Shown: positions 45,762-56,082 of the stretch, piece after piece
Numbering within the stretch: position 1 is the stretch's first letter
Layout of the letters: each line of letters opens with the position of its first letter
Source: Vombatus ursinus
Lineage: Eukaryota > Chordata > Mammalia > Diprotodontia > Vombatidae
Direction of reading: 5' to 3'
NCBI RefSeq assembly: GCF_900497805.2
Contig: NW_020954556.1
Coordinates: forward strand, 29,035,671 to 29,099,670
DNA: 64,000 bases
Translations under genes and position numbers: made by a program
The notes under the pieces: model-generated
Told to the model about the DNA's origin: nothing
What the model saw: the letters and a program-made list of their open reading frames with translations, nothing else
Databases searched by the model: none

Positions 45762-48033
45762 AAGAAAAAGAAATTGAAGGAATTAGAATAGGCAATGAGG
45801 AAACAAAACTATTATTCTTTGTAGATGATACGATGGTATACCAAGAGAATCCTAGAAAATCAACTAAAAAACTACTTGAAATAATTAACCATTTTAGCAA
45901 AGTTGCAGAATATAAGACCCACATAAATCATCAGCATTTTTGATATGACCAACAAAGTCCAGCAGCAAGAGATTGAAAGAGAAATTCCATTTAAAATAAC
46001 TGTAAACAATATAAAATACTTAGGAGTCTACCTGCCAAAACAAACTCAGGAACTATATGAACACAATTACAAAATACTTTTCACACATATAAAATCAGAT
46101 CTCAACAACTGGAAAAATATCAGTTGTTTATGGATAAGCCAAACCAATATAATAAAAATGACAATTCTACCTAAACTCTTTTATTTAGTGCCATACCAAA
46201 CTACCAGAAAATTATTTGAAAGAACTAGGAAAAAAAAAAAACACAACAAAATCATCTAGAAGAACAAAAGGTGAAGAATATTAAGGGAATTAATAGGAAA
46301 AAAAAACACAAAGGAAGGTGGCCTAGCAATACCAGATCTCAAACTATATTATAAAAGAATAATCATCAAAATTATCTAGTACTAGGGGCAGCTAGGTGGC
46401 ACAGTGGATAGAGTACCAGCCCTGGAGTCAGGAGGACCTGAGTTCAAATCCGACCTCAGACACATAACACTTACTGGCTGTGTGACCCTTAACCCCATTG
46501 CCTGGCCAAAAAAAAAAAAATTATCTAGTACTGGCTAAGAAATAAAGTGGTGGATCAGTGGAATGGATTAGGTACACAAGACATAGTAGCAAATGACCAC
46601 AGTAACCTAGTGTTTGATAAACCCAAAGACCCCAGTCTCTAGGATAAGAACTCACTATTTGACAAAAACTGCTGGGAAAACTAGAAAACAATGGGGCACA
46701 GACTACGTATAGACCAGCATCTCACACCACATACCAAGATGAGGTCAAAATGGGTACATGATTTAGACATAAAGGGTGATACCATAAACAAATTAGAAGA
46801 GCAAGGAATAGTTTGTCAGATACATGGAAAAGGGAAGAGATAGAGAGCAATACAAAATGTAAAAGAGATAAATTTTATTATATTAAATTTAAAAGCTTTT
46901 GTGCAAATAAAACCAATGCAAACAAGATTAGAAGAAAAGCAGAAAGCTGTAAAACAATCTTTACAGCAAGGGCCTCTGATAAAGGCCTCATTTCTCAAAT
47001 GTATTGAGAACAGAGTCAAATTTATAAGAATGCAAGCCATTCTCCAATCGATACATGGTCAAAGGATATGAATAAAAGTTTTCAGATTAAGAAATGAAAG
47101 CTATCTATAGGCATATGAAGAATTGCTCTAAATCACTTTTGATTAGAGAAATGCAGATTAAAACAATTCTGAGGTACCACCTCACACCTATCAGATTGGC
47201 TAATATGACAAAAAAGGAAAGTGATAAATGTTGGAGGGGATGTGGGAAAATTGGGACACTAATGCACTGTTGATGGGGTTGTGAACTGATTCAACCATTC
47301 TGGAGAGCAATTCAGAATATACCCAAAGGGCAATCAAACTGTGCATACCCTTTGATCTAGCAATACTACTACTAAGTCTGTATCCCAAAGAGATCATAAA
47401 AATGGAGAAAGAACTTACGTATGCAAAAATATTTATAGCAGCCCTTTCTATAGTGGCAAAATATTGGAAACTGACGGGATGCCTATCAATTGGGGAATGG
47501 CTGAAGAAGTGGTGGTATATGAATATAATGGAATATTATTGTGCAAAAAGAAATGATGAGCAGACAGATTTCAGAAAAACCTGGAAAGACTTACATGAAC
47601 TGATGTTGAGTGAAGTGAGCAGAACCGTAGAACATTGTACACAGTAACAGCAACATTGTGTGATAATCAACTATGAATGACTTAGCTCCTCTCAGCAACA
47701 CAAATGATCCGTGACAATTACAAAGGACTTGTGATGGAAAATGCTATCCATATCCAGATACAGAACTGATGGACTCTGAATGCAAATCAAAGCATACTTT
47801 TTTCACTTATTTTTTCATGTTATTTTTTCTTTTTGTCTGTTTCTTCTTTCATAACTGTCACTAATATGGAAATATGTTTTACATGATTGCACATATATAA
47901 CTTATATCAAATTGCTTACCATTTCAGGAAGAGGGGAAGGAAGGGAAAGAGGGAGAAAAATTTGAAACTCAAAATATTGTAAAAATGAATGCTAAAAATT
48001 GTCTTTTTAAACTGAAAAAATAAAATACTATTA
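45762..48033 (+). mobile_element. L1 LINE, 5'-truncated, in the TBC1D13 pseudogene
   Basis: About 2.3 kb of ORF2 from just before the RT catalytic motif (FFVDDTMVYQENP, 45,817-45,855) through PFKITVNNIKYLGVYLPKQ, the C-terminal cysteine region ([11 protein letters not shown]-like, 47,230-47,260), PSIGEW-like LSIGEW and a 3' UTR with A-rich tail. TSD AAAGTATGCTCATGGG at 45,746-45,761 and AAAGTATACTCATGGG at 48,034-48,049, one difference. The target was the left junction of the hAT element below. The frame is broken in several places and a SINE splits it at 46,384. Confidence 0.94.
46384..46516 (+). mobile_element. MAR1/WSINE-type SINE inside L1
   Basis: Head GGGGCAGCTAGGTGGC to poly-A, missing a few bases in the 'CCCTGGGCAAGTCACTTAA' part. 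Exact 16-bp TSD AAAATTATCTAGTACT at 46,368-46,383 and 46,517-46,532. Confidence 0.95.
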
Positions 48034-48043
48034 AAAGTATACT

Positions 48044-49174
48044 CATGGGTGTGCTGGAGCCAGCTCATTCTGTCTTTCAAGTTAAATTTTCAGTGTGATC
48101 ACTTACATCTTGGAAATTAGTAAAGTCTACATATCAGAGCTTGATTTATTGTTTTGTTAATTGTCTAAACTTAAGAAAGTGATGGAGGACCACATCATAC
48201 CTATCAGATTGGCCAACGTGACAAAACAGGAAAATGATAAATGTTGGAGAAAATGTGGGAAAATTGGAACACTAATACATCATTGGTGGAGTTGTGAAAT
48301 GATCCAACCATTTTGGAGAGCAATTTGGAACTATACCCAAAGGACTATAAAAATGTGCATACTCTTTGACCCAGCAATAGCACTTCTAGGGCTGTATCCC
48401 AAAGAGATCATACAAATGGGAAAAGGACCCACATGTACAAAAATATTTATAGCAGCTCTTTTTGTGGTGGCAAAGAATTGGAAATTGAGAGGATGCCCAT
48501 CAATTGGGGAATGGCTGAACAAATTGTGGTATATGAATGTAACGGAATACTACTGTGCTATAAGAAATGATGAACAGGCAGTCTTCAGAAAAACCTGGAA
48601 AGACTTGTATGGTCTGATGTTGAGTGAAGCGAGCAGAACCAGGAGAACATTGTACACAGTAACAGCCATGTTGTGCAATGACTAATATTGATAGACTTAA
48701 CCCTTCTCAGTAATACAAGGATCTAAGACATCTCCAAAGGCCTCATGATGGAAAACTCTATCCACATCCAAAGAAAGAACTATAGAGTTTGAATGCAGAT
48801 TGAAGCATACCATTTGGTATTTTTTTCCTTCTGTTTTGTTTTGTTTCCTCCTTCTGGTGGTTCCTCCTATTGGTTCTAATTCTTCTTTACAACATCACTA
48901 ATGTGAAAATATGTATAAAAGGAATGTATATGTATAGTCTATTTCAGATTTCGAGCTGTCTTGGGGAGGGAGGTGGGGAAGGAGGGGGAGAAAAATTTAA
49001 AACTCAAAAGCTTATGGAAGTGATGGTTGGTAAATCAAAATAAATTAATTAAAAAAAAAGAAAAAAGAAAGTGATGGAGGAAATGTTAATAATGCAGATT
49101 AAATTTAAAAGCAAGTCGGGTATTTTTTTTCCCTGGGAGAAGCCAGTTTCTAAACATTTACCAGCACACAGAGT
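48044..49174 (+). mobile_element. hAT-type non-autonomous DNA transposon in TBC1D13, split by L1
   Basis: Without the L1 at 48,189-49,064 (and one TSD copy) it is about 240 bp. Its ends are inverted: CATGGGTGTGCTGG at the left and CCAGCACACAGAGTG at the right (reverse complement CACTCTGTGTGCTGG), a hAT-like terminal pattern. Flanks GTATACT and GGGTACT look like a worn 7-8-bp target duplication. Taking it out joins ...AAAGTATACT to TTACCCTG..., restoring K-V-Y-F-T-L, which matches TBC1D13 in frame. It has no coding capacity. It is the oldest of the insertions here. Confidence 0.75.
48189..49064 (+). mobile_element. Short L1 LINE inside the hAT element
   Basis: Last 160 or so codons of ORF2, still open (48,189-48,685): RLANVTKQENDKCWRKCGK, TLIHHWWSCEMIQPFW, LFDPAIALLGLYPKEI, TCTKIFIAALFVVAKNWK, PSIGEWLNKLWYMNV, YYCAIRNDEQ, SRTRRTLYTVTAML, then the stop and a 3' UTR. 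Contains the C-terminal CCHC-like Cys/His region of L1 ORF2. Exact 16-bp TSD AAGAAAGTGATGGAGG at 48,173-48,188 and 49,065-49,080. It cannot move itself, having neither endonuclease nor RT domain. Confidence 0.96.
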
Positions 49175-49496
49175 GGGGTACTTTACCCTGAAGGAGAAGG
49201 ATGTGAAAACCTACTTGGAACTATAAAAGCAAAATATCAGGTCACAGTTCTTTGCTTTCCAAAGGGTCATGCTGCTGTTGTTCCAGAGCTCCTACTTCTC
49301 ATTCACATCTGGGATTCCCTCTTCACTGATGACAACCAATTGTACTTCATCTTCCTTATTTGTTATGCCATAGTGGTACTGACCCAGAAGCAGACATTAG
49401 GAAGGGACTTTGAATCCATTGCTGCTGCAGGGTTACTGAATTACAAGTGTTCACCACGTCCTAAAAGAAGTCAAGGAGCAATGATATTCAAAATAA

Positions 49497-50120
49497 TCCA
49501 GTATCATAGAGGTCAAAGACTCCACCTACCTAAAGGCCCTCTTATCAGGGTTGTCTGTGTCAGCCTTTTGGGACTCCAGGAAGACTCCTCCCTGCCTGGA
49601 TATATTGGGGATAATAGCAGTCAAACTGAAAGATCATTCCAAGTGATTTCCTTTCTCACCCACACAGCCCAATGAGCACCTTCTCCACTACCATATACAC
49701 TCTCTCCCTTACCATCGGGTTCCCCCAGGCCATTTCAGCATTGGAACTTGCAGGCTCAGTTTCAGAAGAGGATCCCAGTTGGTAGGCAAGCTACATGAAG
49801 GCTGATTTGGGTCCTTTTATGTCTACTTCCTAATCCATCCCTCCTTCCTACTGCCGGGGGCACAGCTCCTTCTTTTCCTGCTTTTGGGTGTGCCTTCCTG
49901 TGATAGGGCCAATATCTTCTAGGGTTCTCCCCATGCCCTGAAACATGAGTTAGGCTGATTTTTGGTTTTGTTCCTTTCCCACTAAAACGTGACAAAGTTC
50001 TTTCTAACATTGCTTTATTAGAGACAGAGCCAAAGTAGTGACGAAGAGGAATGGAGGTTCTCTAGATAATTCTTTACCTCCCTAACCCCGAGAGGTAAGA
50101 GGAGTGCTAAAAAGAAGCCT
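49497..50120 (+). other. Probable 3' UTR of the TBC1D13 pseudogene
   Basis: Directly follows the pseudogene stop, is rich in CCT/CCA words like a mammalian 3' UTR and has no recognised repeat. A TTTATT-type signal is absent in sense; no poly-A tract is seen, so the end is not defined. This is inference from position. Confidence 0.4.
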
Positions 50121-52116
50121 GACTCAGGCCAGTACCCTGTTAATTGAGGTTGGGATGAAATGATGTACCATGCAAACAGTTAACAAAAAGAGTTTTATTT
50201 AGCTATGGCATAGAAAAGATATTCAGCAAGGATACTCTAGTCCTTAGCTTAGGCAGATGCATTCTTCCTTGTCTCCATATGGACACTTCTGGGTTGGCCT
50301 GGCAGGTGTGGTCGTTTTTGGTTCCAGGACATCCACCAAGTATGAAAGGCCCAGTCTATGCAGGTAGGTCTTTTTATGTCCTTAGGTGACAAGGAAATCA
50401 TATTAATATGGTCAGAGGCTACCAGAGTGCCTTTTTGCTCTTGATTTTTCTCTCTTCCCTCTCTCTTTCATTGTCCTGTTTTTGCCTTATTTCACTTAGC
50501 ATGTCACTTAATTCAGAAGTAAGTAGTTGAACAGAATACTCAGACAGTGAATCTCCTGATGGCACGAAAACACTGTTTCTAGGGGGCCAGACAGTATCAG
50601 ATCTTATTTGTATACCTAAAGAGGTCCAAGGACCTTTAGTGCTTCTTACATTCCATGTTCCCCACCCCAGTACCCAAACCAAAGGACAGACCCATGGGGG
50701 CTTTCTGAGCACCAGCCCAGGAGTCCCTAGTACCCCATTAAAGGAATTTTTACGTCAAAAGTCACTTGATTGTGCTCTGTAGCTGTTTTTGTCTTAATGA
50801 TACCCAAGACACCCTTTTTGTCTCCTCCTGTCCACAGAGCTCATCTTCGGCATCCTGGAGTAAGACCTCTGCCTGGAGTAGGCCTTTTTTCCAGGGGTAT
50901 AGGTAAGGGTGGAGGAGGTGAGGACTGTTGTCACACAGTCCTTCAAGAGACTGCCAGAGGTTTAAGAAAACCCGTTTGGTAGAGTCAGTGAAGAGCAATG
51001 GATTTTGTTCCTTCAATTCAATTCCACAGTTTCCATGAGAGCAGGTGTCTAATAAGGAGGAAACTAAGTCCAACAGGATATTGCCAGTGGGCAGTTGTTG
51101 GACAAGCACTTCCCAGCCCAAGCTTCCTTTTCCCTAAGTAGTGGTACAATTTGCAGTGGGGCTTGTCTCCAATGCTACCTCTCCCCATCCTGAGCAGGGA
51201 AAAGAATGAGCCAGTACAGGGGAGCTGGTTGGCTGAAAGACCTAAGCAGGACAATGCTAAAAAAAGGTTTGCTGTCCAGCTGGCTCCAACCATGACCTTT
51301 TGGAAGCCATTTCCCCCTCAGGCATAATTGTCAGTGGATATGTGGCTTAATTTGCTCAAAAGCATGTTATTTCCCTTTTTTAGTGTGTATGTACGGGAAA
51401 AAGGAAAGTGGAAGAATAAAATATTATGGTGGAAGTGGGGAGAGAGTCAAGGTTTTTTTGGCAGGGTTTCCCTTCCCCACCATAGGCTATGCAACATGAT
51501 CTGGGTCCAGGTATAACTACACAATCCCTCTTCTCCTCACATACCTTTATATGCATCTCTGAAGTATGAATTCTGCCATATTTCTGGTAAAAATTCTTTT
51601 ACCAGCTATTAAGCCAAGTTTCTTCTTGTTTCTACCAAGATCTTCTTCACAAATTTCTATCCCTTGCTTTTGCCCTTCTAGCCCTGACAATATTTGAGTT
51701 GGTTTTTTTAAACTATTTATTAAGATTATCATTTATTATAGATGCGTAGATTTTGTGGTAGAAATGAAGCTATGGTCCTTACATTTTATCAAGGTCACTT
51801 AGACATCCCAGTTTCCTACCTCTTCCACTCCTTATCCTTTATGAGCTTCCATATTTTTATAATGTCTAATTTGTGTTTCTGACCATCCCTGCCAATTTTG
51901 TAAACTCAAATTCTCAAGAAGAAAGGAAAAAAAATGTAGATCATTTCACACATCTCTCCTTTGGGCTCCCACCTCTCAGTATTTGCTTAGTATACTGGGT
52001 TATTTTTCACTTCCAACTGGAGTTGTGTGGTCTGTGGTACAATTCTAAAACTGTGGGTCGTGAAGTGCTGAAGGGGTCGAGAGTGGACAAAGTTTAAGAA
52101 GTCCTAGAACTGGAAG
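50121..52116. other. Unassigned; possible endogenous-retrovirus remains on minus strand
   Basis: Several overlapping minus-strand open frames (50,419-50,712; 50,762-51,121; 51,018-51,293) and an AATAAA on that strand near 50,197 suggest an old coding element. The peptides (for example LLFTDSTKRVFLNLW and CDNSPH) are not enough to place it. A host pseudogene is equally possible. If viral, it is a broken fossil. Confidence 0.3.
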
Positions 52117-52124
52117 GTCTAGAG

Positions 52125-52309
52125 CAGGGGTGAGGAACCTGAGGCCTTGAGGCCACATGTGGCCCTCTAGGTCCTCAAGTGCAGCCCTTTGACTGAATCC
52201 AAACTTCACAGAACAAATTCCCTTATTTTTTCTGTGAAATTTGGATTCAGTCAAAGGGCTGCACTTGAGGACCTAGAAGGCCACATGTGGCCTCGAGGCC
52301 CCACCCCTG
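52125..52309. mobile_element. Palindromic hAT-type MITE with perfect 8-bp TSD
   Basis: 185-bp near-palindrome: left end CAGGGGTGAGGAACCTGAGG, right end ...GGCCCCACCCCTG. The arms, about 80 bp each, share inverted blocks such as GCCACATGTGGCC, GACCTAGA/TCTAGGTC, GTGCAGCCCTTTGACTGAAT and TGGATTCAGTCAAAGGGCTG, around a short T-rich centre (52,226-52,238). Exact TSD GTCTAGAG at 52,117-52,124 and 52,310-52,317. The CAGGGGTG ends and 8-bp TSD place it in hAT. An RNA copy would fold into one long hairpin. No coding capacity. Confidence 0.95.
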
Positions 52310-52317
52310 GTCTAGAG

Positions 52318-53920
52318 TAATAGTTATTGGAGGCACCTTGAGCAGAGAATGGCTTGTAAAGGATGCTTCCCCCTAGGCTGAGCTTTAGATTCTGTTTACT
52401 GTTCTATAAAATGCTAAGGGATAGATCAAATCCTTGAGGAAAGTATTGGGAACAATAAGGTACAAAGGTAGAGGAAAATCAAGGATGTACTTACTACATT
52501 CTTTTATTTCTCTCCCTTCCCTTCGTTTCCCTGGATGGCCCTCTCTAATGCCTGAATTGAATTAGGGAGGAAGCTATGGCATGTTTTCCTAATCAGACAG
52601 CTTAAGGCTATGTCTACCAGCCTCCCGTGGATGGGGGTGGGGTGGGGGTGGGGGGTTGTTCATCTTGTGGTTATCTTTTTTCTCTACCAAGGACCCTAGA
52701 CTGGAAAATTGTTCTCCACTTTACCTTACAGGATTGTACTTCAAACCTTTAAAAAACTGAGGGCTGTGACTCAAAGGCAAAGCTAAGACTAACTAAATAA
52801 GCTCAGACACATTCCTCTATTGTCTTCTTGAGCCTGTGTTGTTACAATCTTGTTACAAAGATGGGACCTGGTCACCTTAGCAATCTATTACCTCCTATTC
52901 TATCCTGTTGCCTTCCTGATTATGTAAGGAAGGGTATAAACTGGGAAATGTCCAGGTCATTGGTCTAGGGCGAGTTAGAGATCTGGCTTTCTTTTCCATT
53001 AGTTAACTCCCCAGATTAAAACTATCAAATGGCAGCCGACTCTTTTTGCCTTGTCTTTAAGAGCCTGAAAGATCATTAGAACTGAAAACAGACCTGGGTC
53101 CTCTTGGGGAGAGGGAGCAGTCTGTTTATGTGCACAGTCTTCCTTTGAGGAGTGGCCTTGGGGCAAAAGCTATATGTGCTCACCCATATGGCCTGAGAGA
53201 TTCTAACAGCAGACATTATCTCAAGAGATTGTAGCATCTAGGGCAATGATGAAGAATCATGGAGAAGCACGAAGACATTATGCTCATTCACATGGCCCCA
53301 GGAGAGGAGTCTATTGATAATATCATTCCTGAACACCTGCCTCCTGGTTAGAGGAGTATTTCCTAGGTAGTGTGATCCTGAAGTCAAGCCATCGAGAATG
53401 GGGATTTCGTGGGTAGTGCCAACTTTGGGGTTTGCCTGAAGAGTAAGCCCAGGTTCAGACATCCGGCCTCCTAGAGAGAATAAGTGGTTCCTAAGTGGAA
53501 TGCCTCTTGGAGAATGAAGTGGCCTTCTTGGTGCCCTCAGTTAAGGGAACAGTAAAGATTTAACAACATAACCTAGGGGAACAGAAAACTTGTACTTTGC
53601 TCTCTATTATTACCACTTTTTTCCCCCCAGACAGTGAAGATCTCATGGGAATGAAATTACTAGTGCAATAGCCCCAAAATGTATTTGCCTTCCATGGGGA
53701 ATCCAATATGCAGGGTGATACCTCTCGGGGATCTGGAGGATACTGTGTGGGACCAAGGGAAAGGAGGTAAGATTTCACTGCAATGTTAGGGTCTTGCTCC
53801 CTTGGCAAGCCCAAATTCAATTCCTTTCCAGCGGGAGTTCAAAAGTTGTATTAATCAGAGTAGAACTGAGTTAATTGTTTTCTTTTGTTTTATTTTGTAG
53901 AGCTAGAAGAGTTTTTTTTT
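52318..53920. other. Unassigned; LTR-like part at ~52,770-53,065
   Basis: 52,770-53,065 has GGGTATAAACTGGG (TATA-like, about 52,933) followed about 80 bp on by an ATTAAA and a T-rich end, an LTR-like order, without proved ends. 53,238-53,462 and 53,560-53,820 are open on the minus strand; the peptides (for example PRE..DPNIAVKSYLLSLG) are not recognised. A (G/T)n-rich patch lies at 52,633-52,665. If viral, these are broken fossils. Confidence 0.3.
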
Positions 53921-53924
53921 TAAA

Positions 53925-54655
53925 GTTTTTATTTATTTTGATTTATCAACAATGTCTTCCATAAGGCTTTTTTTTTTTAAGGCAATTGGGGTTAAACGAC
54001 TTGCCTAGGGTCACACAGCTAGTAAATATCAAGTGCTGGTCTGAGGCCGCATTTGAACTCAGGTCCTCCTAACTTCAGGGCTGGTGCTCTATCCACTGCA
54101 TCACCTAGCTGTCCCCATAAGTTTTTGAGTTTTAAATTTCTCCCACTCCTCCTCCCCTCCCTCCCCAAGATGTCACACAATCTGATATAGGCTATACATA
54201 TATGTTCCTATTAAATATATTTTCATATTAGTTATGTTGTAAGGAGGAATTAGAACCAATAGGACGAACCACCAGAAAGAGAAAATAAAACAAAACAAGA
54301 AAAAATAGCAAATAGTATGCTTCGATCTGCATTCAAACTCTACAGTTCTTTCTTTGGATGTGGATAACATTTTCCATCATATCTTTGGAGATGTCTTAGA
54401 CCCTTGCATTCCTGAGAAGGGCTAAGTCTATCAAAATTAGTCATCACACAACATGGCTGTTAGTGTGTACAACATTTTCCTGGTTCTGCTCACTTCACTT
54501 AGCATCAGTCCATACAAGTCTTTCCAGGTTTTTCTGAAGTCTGCCTGCTCATCATTTCTTATAGCGCACATTATATTCACATACCACAACTTGCTTAGCC
54601 ATTCCCCAACTGATGGGCATCCCCTCAATTTCCAGTTCTTACAAAATATCTTTAT
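53925..54655 (-). mobile_element. L1 LINE 3' end, antisense, split by a SINE
   Basis: 3' UTR ('CCCTCCCCAAGATGTCACAC', 'AATATATTTTCATATTAGTT', 'ATGCTTCGATCTGCATTC') and ORF2 end on the minus strand: GCPSVGEWLSKLWYVN and ADFRKTWKDLYGLMLSEVSRTR. Close to the 48.2-kb L1 in sequence, so of similar subfamily. Confidence 0.9.
53966..54114 (-). mobile_element. MAR1/WSINE-type SINE, antisense, inside L1
   Basis: Poly-T head, 'GGCAATTGGGGTTAAACGAC' to 'CATCACCTAGCTGTCC'. Short TSD CCATAAG at 53,959-53,965 and 54,115-54,121. Confidence 0.9.
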
Positions 54656-54871
54656 GTAAAATATAAAACGAGATAGCATAGTTCCTGTGAATCTTTTGCA
54701 CCTTCTACATTTTCTCTGGAGTGGAATAGAAACTGTCAGAAGACACTTGATATGTATTTATTACTTTTAGTATTTGTATGGGAGCTAGAAATTCTACCCA
54801 TATTTGTGGAAAGTTAGACACAAGCTATACATAAGCTACAGTAGGAGTAAACTCTGGGTGGAGGTCAAGTG

Positions 54872-55110
54872 GGCCAGAGAAAAAGAGCACTGGAGCTGGA
54901 GTCAAAAAGACGAGTTCAGATCCAGCCTCAGACAGTTACTATCGGTGTGATGCTGGGCAAATCACTTAACTTCCGTTTGTCTTAGTTTTCTCAACTATAA
55001 AATGGAGATAATAATAGTACGTACCTCCCAGGGTTGTTGTGAAGATCAGATAAGATAATATTAGTAAGTATTTAGCCCATTGCTTGACACTTAATAATGT
55101 TCCTATCTTA
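54872..55110 (+). repeat. CORE-SINE, sense
   Basis: 'AGAGCACTGGAGCTGGAGTC', 'GTGTGATGCTGGGCAAATCA', 'GAGATAATAATAGTACGTAC', 'GTTGTTGTGAAGATCAGATA', then 'TTGCTTGACACTTAATAATG'. Confidence 0.82.
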
Positions 55111-55189
55111 TCCTTGAGGTCAGATACAATCCACATGAGCTCAAAGCTCGAGAGTGGGGGGGAGAGGGAAAGGGGGTGCTATATTTGAT

Positions 55190-55520
55190 AAAAGCTTTTA
55201 AAAAATATAATCTTTTTCTCAACAATTTTTTTCAATTAACAGGCATCTATTTTCTCACCCTCCTATTTCACTCCCCAAACTGGAAAAAAAAAACCTGTGT
55301 AGTTGACCAAAGTTAACCAACATGCATAGTAAGACAAAACAAATTCCCACATTGGGTATGTATAAAAATGTGCCTTTTCAGCATACTAAGTTCATCACCT
55401 CTTGTCAAGAAGAATGGGTAACACTCTTTATCATTGGTTCTGTGGAATTATGTTTAGTTCTTGATCTTAGTTCTTGAATTTTTCACAACTGTTTAACAAC
55501 AATGTTGTTAGGGCATACTC
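55190..55520 (-). repeat. Old L1 3'-UTR fragment, antisense
   Basis: 'CAGGCATCTATTTTCTCACC', 'GACCAAAGTTAACCAACATG' and 'GGTATGTATAAAAATGTGCC' resemble the old L1 type at 17.5 kb. Confidence 0.5.
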
Positions 55521-55826
55521 CAGGACACTTCTGACTACTGCCTCTGGACAACAATAAAGAAGAAGGAGATAAAATGAGAAAAGTTGATCTTTGGAAGTTA
55601 ATGTTTATGGTTAAGTGGACTGAATTGCTTACTATGCTTTTAAGTCAATATTTCAAAGGATCCATAATAAAGAGTGTGGGTCCTCCCTCTACCAACTTTG
55701 ATCGTGAGTTGCTGTGACCATCATCTACTGGCTTTTGGTAATGAACGTTTCCAAACTTAGCCAGGTTGTTCTTCAGACAGAGTCTGCCAACTAAACTAAT
55801 ATTAGGAAGCCTTTCTAGCTTGGTAG

Positions 55827-56071
55827 TATTGTTCAATCATTTCTGACTCCTCATGACCCCATTTGGGATTTTCTTGGCAAAGGTACTGGAATAGTTTGCC
55901 ATTTCCTCCTCTAGCACATTTTATAGATGAGGAAACTGAGAAACTGAGGGTTAGGTGCTGTGCCTAGGGTCACCAAGGGCCACACAATTCTATGCCAGAT
56001 TTGAACTCAGGAAGATGAGTCATACTGACTTCAGGCCTGGCATTCTATCCAGTGTGCCACATAGCTGCCCT
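55827..56071 (-). mobile_element. Long tRNA-type marsupial SINE, antisense
   Basis: 'GACTCCTCATGACCCCATTT', 'GGAATAGTTTGCCATTTCC', 'GATGAGGAAACTGAG' to 'GTGCCACATAGCTGCCC'. TSD TAGCTTGGTAG at 55,816-55,826 and TAGCTTAGTAG at 56,072-56,082. Confidence 0.9.
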
Positions 56072-56082
56072 TAGCTTAGTAG

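Larger units (their letters stand above)
44906..49496 (+). pseudogene. TBC1D13: TBC1D13 processed pseudogene, split by nested transposons
   Basis: TBC1D13 is a TBC-domain Rab GTPase-activating protein. Segments align in order with the remembered human protein and without introns: MLSEHKSQITNFQDVL (from the ATG at 44,906), ALKNLSELSFS, then SRDQNFEDHPLN (about 45,175-45,210), CPDISFF-like text, IPFIYAKPNPDLTYFQGINEIV (45,518-45,580), YTFATDPNCQWKEHGKAYTF and IKSLDD up to KVY (about 45,752). After the insertions come TLKEKDVKTYLEL (about 49,183), HIWDSLFTDDNQLYFIFLICYA (about 49,310-49,370) and a matching end with the stop near 49,494. So the whole coding length was copied. It has several in-frame stops (for example after SYEDEL) and frameshifts, so no TBC domain can be made. 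It starts at the ATG with no visible 5' UTR; the 3' UTR copy probably continues. Confidence 0.9.

Noticed and set aside
45465-45791. 108-codon plus frame with TBC-domain similarity as a functional exon
   Set aside because: It is part of the TBC1D13 processed pseudogene: upstream segments have stops and frameshifts, introns are missing, and its end runs into L1 sequence.
48161-48685. 174-codon frame as a host gene
   Set aside because: It is the ORF2 C-terminus of a TSD-flanked L1; its first codons come from the interrupted hAT element.
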